Source: CAZNLL01 sp964573885
Lineage (GTDB): Bacteria > Desulfobacterota > DSM-4660 > Desulfatiglandales > Desulfatiglandaceae
Length of the DNA stretch: 13,127 bases
Assembly (NCBI GenBank): GCA_964573885.1
Contig: CAZNLL010000113.1
Span: forward strand, 1-13,127
Direction: 5' to 3'
Below are positions 1 through 6,402 of this stretch, one piece after another. A program made the position numbers and the translations under genes. The notes under the pieces are model-generated. The model was not told where the DNA came from. It was given only the letters and a program-made list of their open reading frames with translations, and searched no databases. The first letter of the stretch is position 1. Each line of letters starts with the position of its first letter.

Positions 1-82
1 GACCCTGGATATAAAATGACATAACTTTCTGTTCTTACTGTAGTTATATGTCTAGGAGCTCCATGCGTTTGCAACAACGGGG
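1..82 (+). repeat. Partial copy of MITE-like repeat (copy A, cut by window edge)
   Basis: Bases 8-82 match the reverse complement of 8524-8597 at 63 of 75 aligned positions (hand count, one single-base gap). A 17-base block at 45-61 is identical, and the segment ends in ACAACGGGG (74-82). The other copy shows that ACAACGGGG is the terminal inverted repeat, so this is the right-hand end of the element; the rest lies upstream of the window and the match fades into the edge. The end stops 46 bases before the prenyltransferase start. No coding function is apparent. Confidence 0.8.
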
Positions 83-128
83 TTAACCGAAGAAGGGAGG
101 CACCCTCAAAGACCCTAGGGGCACCTCC

Positions 129-1076
129 GTGACCTCCGGGCCTGTTCAGGCCCCTAAAGTAAATGCTGCTATTATGAATGTCTATATAAAAGCACTCAGG
201 GCTCCTTTTCTGGCCGGGTCTCTGGTGCCCGTCATCATCGGTTCAGCACTCGCCTTCACGGCACGGGCTTTCTCTCTGCCCCTGTTTGTGTTGACGGCCC
301 TGGGGGTGGCAGGCCTTCATCTGGGGGCGAATCTGCTTAATGATTATTACGACGCCCGAGGGAGTGACCCCATCAACCTGAGATTGACGCCCTTTAGCGG
401 CGGCAGCAGGGTTATCCAGGAGGGCCACATGAAGCCCTGGTTGGTGCTGCTCATGGCCCTGTTCTTTTTTTCCCTCGGTGCCGCGGCCGGACTTGGGTTG
501 ATATACTGGGGGCGGCCCTTGGTCATTGTGTTAGGCCTCATGGGACTGGCCGCGGGTTGGTCCTATTCGGCCCCCCCCTTTCAGCTCATGGCCAGGGGCT
601 GGGGCGAGACGGTTATATTCTTTGCCTTTGGTCCCCTCATCTCCCTGGGAACCTATTATGTGATGACCGGTTCTTTGAGCTGGAATGCCTTTGTCCTGGG
701 GTTCCCGCAGGGCTTTTTTATTGCAGGGGTTATTTGGATCAACCAGTTCCCGGACTATGAGGCGGATCGAGAGGCAGGAAAGAAAAACCTGGTGGTAAGA
801 CTGGGGCCCGGGCCCTCAAGGTATTTATACGCAGCCATTATGCTCCTTCCCTTTGTGTTCGTCATCCTTCTGGTGGGTGGACGGGAGATTTCCTTCCTGA
901 TCATGCTGTCCTTTATCGCCCTTCCCCTGGCCTTCAAGGCGATACGGATCCAATGGAGGGAGTACCTCAACCATGAAGGCATTGTACCGGCCCAGGCCTC
1001 GACCATCCAAACCCTGGTCGCCCATGGGCTTCTCCTCTCACTGGGACTGGTCCTGGGTCGGTTGATCGGACGATAG
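129..1076 (+). CDS. menA: UbiA-family prenyltransferase, probably MenA-like (DHNA polyprenyltransferase)
   Basis: This is an integral membrane prenyltransferase of 315 residues that attaches a polyprenyl chain to an aromatic ring. The MenA reaction on 1,4-dihydroxy-2-naphthoate in menaquinone synthesis is the best guess. Two Asp-rich Mg-diphosphate motifs are visible: NDYYDARGSD at residues 71-80 and DYEADREAGKKNL at 209-221. GGSRVIQEG at 91-99 is typical of the MenA branch rather than UbiA. The protein is strongly hydrophobic, with about eight or nine membrane segments, and length is normal for MenA. The GTG start at 129 has a purine-rich AGGGG at 117-121; an in-frame ATG at 174 would also give a complete enzyme. 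Close relatives act on other acceptors, for example in the futalosine route, so the substrate is less certain than the family. Confidence 0.8.
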   Translation: MTSGPVQAPKVNAAIMNVYIKALRAPFLAGSLVPVIIGSALAFTARAFSLPLFVLTALGVAGLHLGANLLNDYYDARGSDPINLRLTPFSGGSRVIQEGHMKPWLVLLMALFFFSLGAAAGLGLIYWGRPLVIVLGLMGLAAGWSYSAPPFQLMARGWGETVIFFAFGPLISLGTYYVMTGSLSWNAFVLGFPQGFFIAGVIWINQFPDYEADREAGKKNLVVRLGPGPSRYLYAAIMLLPFVFVILLVGGREISFLIMLSFIALPLAFKAIRIQWREYLNHEGIVPAQASTIQTLVAHGLLLSLGLVLGRLIGR

Positions 1077-1134
1077 GGTATCTGTGGCTCGTAGACTGGG
1101 AAAAGGCCTTGGGGCGAACTTGAACAACTTTTTT

Positions 1135-1144
1135 AGAGGGGGGA
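1135..1144 (+). promoter_or_regulatory. Ribosome binding site deciding the TTG start of purB
   Basis: AGAGGGGGGA lies seven bases before TTG at 1151. The nearer ATG at 1146 gives only a two-codon frame (ATGCCTTGA). The TTG gives the MINRYTRPEM start typical of PurB, so TTG is the likely initiation codon. Confidence 0.65.
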
Positions 1145-1150
1145 TATGCC

Positions 1151-2467
1151 TTGATCAATCGATACACACGCCCTGAGATGGGGCGCATCTGGGAGGCGGA
1201 GAATCGATACGCTAAATGGCTTGAGGTAGAGATCGCCGCTTGTGAGGCCATGGCCGAAGAGGGCCTGATTCCGGGTGAAGCGGTTGAAAACATCAAGAAA
1301 AAAGCGGGCTTTTCTGTGGAACGTATCCTGGAGATAGAGGAGGAGACCAAACATGACGTGATTGCCTTCCTCACCTGTGTGGAAGAGCGGGTGGGCCCTG
1401 ATTCCCGGTACGTGCACCTGGGCCTGACCTCCTCGGATGTCCTGGATACAAGCCTCGCCCTTCTGCTCAGGGAGGCCATGGCCCTTATCGTGGGAGGCGT
1501 GAAGGGCCTGATGGAGGCCCTCAGGCAAAGGGCTGGGGAACACAAAGACACAGTCATGATCGGGCGTTCCCACGGCATTCATGCCGAACCTATCACCTTC
1601 GGGCTCAAGCTGGCCGTGTGGTATTCGGAAATGAACCGGCACCTGGAACGGCTGGAGGCGGCGCAGCGGGTGATCAGCTACGGAAAGATATCAGGGGCTG
1701 TGGGGACATTTGCCAACGTATCCCCATGGATTGAGGAAGGGGTCTGCAAAAAACTGGGCCTCAGGCCTGCAGAAATCTCCACCCAGATCATCCAGCGGGA
1801 CCGGCACGCCCAGTATTTTTCGAGCCTCGCCTTGCTTGCAGGCACGCTGGAAAAGATTGCCGTGGAAATCAGACATCTTCAGAGAACGGAGGTCCTGGAG
1901 GTTGAGGAACCTTTTACAAAGGGGCAAAAGGGGTCCTCGGCCATGCCCCATAAGAAGAACCCTGTGGGCTGCGAAAACATCTCGGGCCTCGCCCGGCTGG
2001 TCAGGTCCAATGCCCTGGCCGCAATGGAGAATATGCCACTGTGGCACGAGAGGGACATCAGCCATTCCTCGGTGGAGAGGGTCATCGCCCCTGACAGTAC
2101 CATCCTGGTTGATTATATGCTCCATCGCCTGCGGGGAATCGTGGAAGGACTGGTGGTGAATCCGGACAGGATGATGGAAAACCTCAACAAGACAAAGGGC
2201 CTCATTTTTTCCCAACAGATCCTCATGAAACTGGCCGAAAAAGGGGTGGAGAGACAAAAGGCCTATACCATGGTGCAGAGAAACGCCATGAAGGTATGGG
2301 AGAGTGGCGAGGGATTCAAGGAACTCATTTTAAAAGACCAGGAGATCGGAAGCCATCTGGACCCTGGTGAGATTGAGGCAATATTTCGGGTGGATTATCA
2401 TCTCAAATACGTGGACCATATTTTTGAACGGGTGTTCAAGGAGGACAACCCTTCCGAACCGCATTGA
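1151..2467 (+). CDS. purB: Adenylosuccinate lyase
   Basis: PurB of 438 residues, the usual bacterial length. It is a cytosolic homotetramer of the fumarase/aspartase superfamily that releases fumarate from SAICAR and from adenylosuccinate, so it acts twice in purine synthesis. The fumarate lyase signature GSSAMPHKKNP is intact in the middle of the protein. Family motifs TSSDVLDTSLA and GRSHGIHAEP, the latter with the conserved histidines, are also present. Translation most likely begins at TTG 1151, giving MINRYTRPEMGRIW, the common start of the family. It follows the prenyltransferase after 74 bases and precedes the YkuD gene by 58 bases. No purine riboswitch or PurR-type operator was recognised upstream. 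Confidence 0.97.
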   Translation: MINRYTRPEMGRIWEAENRYAKWLEVEIAACEAMAEEGLIPGEAVENIKKKAGFSVERILEIEEETKHDVIAFLTCVEERVGPDSRYVHLGLTSSDVLDTSLALLLREAMALIVGGVKGLMEALRQRAGEHKDTVMIGRSHGIHAEPITFGLKLAVWYSEMNRHLERLEAAQRVISYGKISGAVGTFANVSPWIEEGVCKKLGLRPAEISTQIIQRDRHAQYFSSLALLAGTLEKIAVEIRHLQRTEVLEVEEPFTKGQKGSSAMPHKKNPVGCENISGLARLVRSNALAAMENMPLWHERDISHSSVERVIAPDSTILVDYMLHRLRGIVEGLVVNPDRMMENLNKTKGLIFSQQILMKLAEKGVERQKAYTMVQRNAMKVWESGEGFKELILKDQEIGSHLDPGEIEAIFRVDYHLKYVDHIFERVFKEDNPSEPH

Positions 2468-2525
2468 GCCACCGCTTTCAAAGCCTTTTGAACCGCGACT
2501 GGATGCGTTTCGAAAAGACAGAACC

Positions 2526-3815
2526 ATGGGAAAAAGCACACCAGCAAAAATATTCCTGTTTGCGGGCACCCTTTTTTTCTTTATGGCGGTATGGAACCCC
2601 TTGTCCGCCGCTGAGATCGTTTCTGCCTCCCTGTTGAAATGGCCTGAGGGCGGTTCAGACTTCGCCCTTTTGGTGGATAAGTCTGCTCAGCAGGTGTTTT
2701 TGTATCAAAGGGACGACCCCCTTAATCCTGTCAAGGTGTACCCATGTTCCACCGGAGAGGGGAACGGACCCAAGACCAGAAGAAACGACCGAAAGACCCC
2801 GGAAGGCATCTATTTTCTGACCCACTTCTATATCCAGAGGGAGTTGGCCCCCATTTACGGGAACAGTGCCTTACCCCTTGACTACCCCAACCCCCTTGAT
2901 CGGGTGAAGGGGAAGACCGGACACGGCATCTGGCTCCACGGGACCAACGAGGCCTTAAAGCCAAGGGATTCCAATGGGTGTATTGTTCTGGAGAACAGAA
3001 ACATCGAAGATCTCCTGGGCTACGTAGAGCTTTACGAGACCCCCGTTATTATCGCTCCCACCCTGGAACAGGCCCCCTCTAAGCGGGTGATGAGAGAGGC
3101 CCGGGAATTGGAGAAGCTGGTTGAGGACTGGAGAGTGGCGTGGGAAAAAAAGCAGATCAACCGGTACATGGCCTTTTACAGCCCTTCCTTTTTTTCGCGG
3201 GGCATGGATTGGCACCAGTGGAAGGTCTATAAGACCCGGCTCGCACAAAGATACGGCCAAATTAAGGTGAAGGTGGAAGACCTCCGCCTTTACAGGGCCA
3301 ACGGGATCGTCCTGGCCCTGTTTGACCAGACCTACCGGACCGAGGGGTATTACAGTAAGGGGCAGAAAAGGCTCTATTTGGAAAAACATAAGGGGCAGTG
3401 GAAGATCATAGGGGAGTTTTTTGAAGAGGAGGAAAAGCAAAAGCAGGCCCTGGACAGGCGACGTAAGACACCACGCCAGGAGACCAAGGCCTTGGTCTAT
3501 GCCTGGAAGAGGGCCTGGGAGAGTAAAAAGCTGCAGACCTATATTTCCTTTTATGATCGCACTTTTCATTCCCAAGACATGGATCTAAAGGCCTGGAGGC
3601 GATATAAGGCAGGCCTTAACAGGAAATACCGCTCCATTGATATCCGCATCAGCCGGCTTCGGGTGGTCCACATGTCGGATAAGCATGCCCATGTCCGGTT
3701 CAAGCAGGACTACCGGGCCGACACCTACCATGACCTGGGGGTAAAGGATTTGTTCCTGATTAGACGCGGTGGGCACTGGAAGATCAAGAAGGAGATATGG
3801 CGACCCATAACCTAA
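2526..3815 (+). CDS. Exported YkuD L,D-transpeptidase/carboxypeptidase-fold protein with two NTF2-like domains (Csd6-like)
   Basis: A 429-residue periplasmic protein. Residues 1-29 form a signal peptide (basic start, hydrophobic core, LSAAE cleavage region). Residues about 43-178 are a YkuD domain with HGTNEALKPRDSNGC at 138-152: His138 and Cys152 are the expected catalytic pair. The residue two after Cys is Val, where many L,D-transpeptidases have Arg. Two repeats follow, about 194-299 and 318-425. Each has W(R/K)xAWExK, then YxxFY, then MDxxxWxxYK, and ends in a W-K-I strand, as in NTF2-like folds. YkuD plus NTF2 is the architecture of Helicobacter Csd6, an L,D-carboxypeptidase in shape control, which has one NTF2 domain rather than two. 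Whether this protein trims or cross-links peptidoglycan is not decided by sequence. The reading frame extends upstream to 2367 inside purB, but ATG 2526 is chosen because it opens the signal peptide. Confidence 0.85.
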   Translation: MGKSTPAKIFLFAGTLFFFMAVWNPLSAAEIVSASLLKWPEGGSDFALLVDKSAQQVFLYQRDDPLNPVKVYPCSTGEGNGPKTRRNDRKTPEGIYFLTHFYIQRELAPIYGNSALPLDYPNPLDRVKGKTGHGIWLHGTNEALKPRDSNGCIVLENRNIEDLLGYVELYETPVIIAPTLEQAPSKRVMREARELEKLVEDWRVAWEKKQINRYMAFYSPSFFSRGMDWHQWKVYKTRLAQRYGQIKVKVEDLRLYRANGIVLALFDQTYRTEGYYSKGQKRLYLEKHKGQWKIIGEFFEEEEKQKQALDRRRKTPRQETKALVYAWKRAWESKKLQTYISFYDRTFHSQDMDLKAWRRYKAGLNRKYRSIDIRISRLRVVHMSDKHAHVRFKQDYRADTYHDLGVKDLFLIRRGGHWKIKKEIWRPIT

Positions 3816-4600
3816 AATCCCCGCCTGTAAAAGGGAAGGCCCGCCGGAGATCTGATTTGACGGTGATGATCGCCGGGCCGGTGGGAAAGATCCGGACCTT
3901 CAGGATTTCCTCCGGCTTCCTGTTCTGGACAGCCCTGTTTTTCGCCCTCTTTATCGTGGCCTCTATTGTCTTCATCAACATGTATTTTGAAGAGCGCCGT
4001 TCCAGCAAGACCCAGATGGTCCTCTTAAAGGGACTCAAGCATGAAATCGAGGTAACCAAAAGGCAACTCTACCGTTCCAGGCAGCGCCTGGCCCTGCTGG
4101 AAGACACCATCTATGAACGCAGGGAAGATCAGGAAGAGGCTTCCGGGGAAAAAGAAGGAGATGGGGAAAAGGTCCAAGATGAAGGGCTTGAAGGTAAGGA
4201 GGATTCGGTTGAGGATTTTGCCGAAGTCCCTGAGGAAAGGGTGGTGGAAGTAAAGGGCCTGCGGGTGCGCAGAGACGGGCCAAGATTGAATGTCCTGTTT
4301 AGGCTGACCAACGCAAACCGCGGCCATGGCGCGGTAAGCGGATACGTGCACATCATAGCCATGAATAAGGATTCCGACCCGCCCCAGACCTGGGCCTACC
4401 CAAAGGTGGCCTTGAGGGACGGCCTGCCCATTGACTTTAAACAGGGCAAGCTTTTTTCCATCAAGCGGTTCCGGCGCTTCCGGGCGGAATATTTTATTGA
4501 TTCAGGGATTGGGCCTCCCGATTCGGTTAAGGTCCTTGTCTACGATGAGGCCGGGGAGGTGATCCTTGAGAAGGAATATGAGTTCAAAGATGTATCATAG
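3797..4600 (+). CDS. Single-pass membrane protein with coiled coil and periplasmic C-terminal domain, unknown function
   Basis: I do not recognise a named family for this 267-residue protein. Residues 1-38 are basic and cytoplasmic (KARRR at 14-18). A strong membrane segment spans about 39-62, and a charged heptad-rich coiled coil follows at about 66-110. A very acidic linker (about 109-150, mostly Glu/Asp/Gly/Lys) leads to a compact, probably beta-rich domain at about 149-267. The N-terminal stretch before the membrane segment (LTVMIAGPVGKIRTFRIS) resembles the anchors of some M23 peptidases, but no peptidase motif follows. ATG 3797 has AAGAAGGAG at 3786-3794. The gene overlaps the YkuD gene by 19 bases and the M99 gene by 23, so the three are probably translated together. 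A scaffold or regulator holding the two flanking wall enzymes is a reasonable guess. Confidence 0.85.
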   Translation: MATHNLKSPPVKGKARRRSDLTVMIAGPVGKIRTFRISSGFLFWTALFFALFIVASIVFINMYFEERRSSKTQMVLLKGLKHEIEVTKRQLYRSRQRLALLEDTIYERREDQEEASGEKEGDGEKVQDEGLEGKEDSVEDFAEVPEERVVEVKGLRVRRDGPRLNVLFRLTNANRGHGAVSGYVHIIAMNKDSDPPQTWAYPKVALRDGLPIDFKQGKLFSIKRFRRFRAEYFIDSGIGPPDSVKVLVYDEAGEVILEKEYEFKDVS

Positions 4601-6380
4601 CCGGGGTTACCCTTGGGGGGTTCGGCTTTTGGGCCTGGTCCTTTTTGCCCAGGCCCTTTGCCTGCTCTATCCCGTGCCTGGACGTTGTAAAAGAGAGCAT
4701 CTGGTCTATTTTCCGAATAGTGCCCATGAGCTCAATGTGTACCAGATTTCCGGGCAGAGGCCGGGGAAAACTCTCATGCTGATTGGGGGTATCCAGGGGA
4801 ATGAACCTGGAGGGTTTCTCTCTGCGGACCTTTATGCAGACATGAGCCTGGAGAAGGGCAACCTCATCGTGATACCCAGGACCAATTTTTACTCCATCCT
4901 TCTCAATCAAAGGGGCCCCCACGGAGATATGAACAGGAAATTCGGCGGCGGTGAAAAGGCCTCGGGTCACACCATGGAGGACAAGATCGTTTCTATTGTC
5001 AAGAAATTGATAGGCAAAAGCGATTACCTCCTTAACCTGCATGACGGATCCGGGTATTATGCTCCCCGATATATCGATAAATGGCGTAATCCCAGTCGAT
5101 TCGGCCAGTCCATTATCGCAGACTGTGAACGCTATGCGGTCCATCCCACCGGGCAAGTCCTTGAACTGGGCCGGATGGCCAGAAAGGTGATCAGCGAAGT
5201 CAACCCCCATATCAATAACGATCTCCACAGGTTCCATTTCAACAATACCCGGACCGGCGATCCGGATAGTATACACAAGGAGCAACGCCGGTCCGCCACC
5301 TATTACGCCCTGACAAAACACCATATCCCGGCCTTTGGTGTGGAGATCTCCAAGTTCTTGCCCAGCCTTGATCTGAAAGTTCGATACCACAAACTGGTGA
5401 TTAATGCCTTTATGAAGCTCTTCGATATAGTCCCCGAATATCCAGGGTGGGTCCTGGATCCGCCCGTGCTTAAGTACCTGGTCCTTTCGGTGAACGGTCA
5501 GACCCCCATCGTGGTCAAGGACAGAGAGGAGGTCCACGTCCAACCCGGGGACACCCTTCATGTGGCCCATATCGAGGCCAACTATGAGCGGGGGCTAAGC
5601 CTGGATATCCTTGGTTGGGGCGACCTGAACGATTTTCGGAAGGATTTTGTTGTCGCCGAGAGTACGCGCATGATTGTTCGTAAGGACAACAAGAAAATCG
5701 CAGAAATCCCCATAAGGGTTTCCACGGACCGCCGGGTCAAGGCGGTGGAGTGGGAGGCCGTAAGTGGCCCCAGATACCTGCTGGTTCAGGCCAAGGGACT
5801 CCGTCTTCTCCTGGCCGACGGAGAAACCCTTGAACTGCTCCAGGGTGATACCCTGAAAATTTTGGACGTCCTCCCCCCGGCTGCCCCCGGTGAGGCACTA
5901 AAGGTCAATTTCAAGGGATTTGTTTCAAACTGGGCAAACAATAAGGGCGAGGACAGGGGTTCCATGATTCACACGGGAAAGGATCTTCTCAAAAGATATT
6001 CACTTCACAAGAAGGGAGAGCTTTACCAGATCGTGGTGCTCAAAAAAGAAGAGCTTGTGGCAAGATTCCTGGTCCGCCTCCGGAAACCCACCGTAAAATA
6101 CCTTGTCTTTAAAGCGGAGGACCAGTCTCATCATCTCCTCAGGCCGGGCGAATCCCTTTCCCTATCACAGGGAAGCACCCTGTGCCTGGAGGAAATCCAG
6201 ACAGACCTCCATGACCAAAGGGGACTTCATCTATGCCTTCAAGGGCGCCAACTGAGGCCGGGAGAGAAAAAAGGGGTGAAGGACCTGCTGCGGGGGTGCA
6301 AGGGTCAAAAGAGGTGTGAAGCACTGATCAAGAAAGGTTCCCTTGTCATGGGCCGGGTTTACCTGGTGCGCCCATGGTGA
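4578..6380 (+). CDS. Exported M99-family zinc carboxypeptidase (Csd4/Pgp1-like) with three C-terminal beta repeats
   Basis: A 600-residue exported protein; residues about 14-36 form the signal sequence. The catalytic part (about 41-290) carries GGIQGNEPGG at 70-79. Here Gln73 and Glu76 stand where M14 peptidases have the His-x-x-Glu zinc pair. His155 in NLHDGSGYY is the third ligand, DMNRKF at 117-122 the likely carboxylate clamp, and Glu256 in FGVEISK the candidate catalytic Glu. Gln as a zinc ligand is the known hallmark of Csd4/Pgp1, which removes the terminal residue of peptidoglycan tripeptides. Three related beta modules follow (about 299-381, 400-501 and 507-598). Each opens with (K/R)YL(V/L) and holds a (V/L)xxGDTL or SQGSTL turn. 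Csd4 is much shorter, around 440 residues. ATG 4578 is chosen for the GAGAAGG in front; TTG 4566 and ATG 4590 are alternatives. Confidence 0.85.
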   Translation: MSSKMYHSRGYPWGVRLLGLVLFAQALCLLYPVPGRCKREHLVYFPNSAHELNVYQISGQRPGKTLMLIGGIQGNEPGGFLSADLYADMSLEKGNLIVIPRTNFYSILLNQRGPHGDMNRKFGGGEKASGHTMEDKIVSIVKKLIGKSDYLLNLHDGSGYYAPRYIDKWRNPSRFGQSIIADCERYAVHPTGQVLELGRMARKVISEVNPHINNDLHRFHFNNTRTGDPDSIHKEQRRSATYYALTKHHIPAFGVEISKFLPSLDLKVRYHKLVINAFMKLFDIVPEYPGWVLDPPVLKYLVLSVNGQTPIVVKDREEVHVQPGDTLHVAHIEANYERGLSLDILGWGDLNDFRKDFVVAESTRMIVRKDNKKIAEIPIRVSTDRRVKAVEWEAVSGPRYLLVQAKGLRLLLADGETLELLQGDTLKILDVLPPAAPGEALKVNFKGFVSNWANNKGEDRGSMIHTGKDLLKRYSLHKKGELYQIVVLKKEELVARFLVRLRKPTVKYLVFKAEDQSHHLLRPGESLSLSQGSTLCLEEIQTDLHDQRGLHLCLQGRQLRPGEKKGVKDLLRGCKGQKRCEALIKKGSLVMGRVYLVRPW

Positions 6381-6402
6381 CCTGAAGGAAGAAGGAGGGG
6401 CC

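Noticed and set aside
1077..1150. Looked for a purine riboswitch or strong promoter ahead of purB
   Set aside because: Only 74 bases, no conserved aptamer elements or consensus -35/-10 pair seen.
2367..2525. Upstream in-frame extension of the YkuD protein (53 residues) overlapping purB
   Set aside because: It would bury the clear signal peptide starting at ATG 2526 and overlaps the conserved end of purB.
4584..5570. Long open frame of 328 codons on the minus strand, opposite the M99 gene
   Set aside because: The plus-strand frame has a signal peptide and M99 motifs; the antisense frame shows no domain and follows from codon bias.
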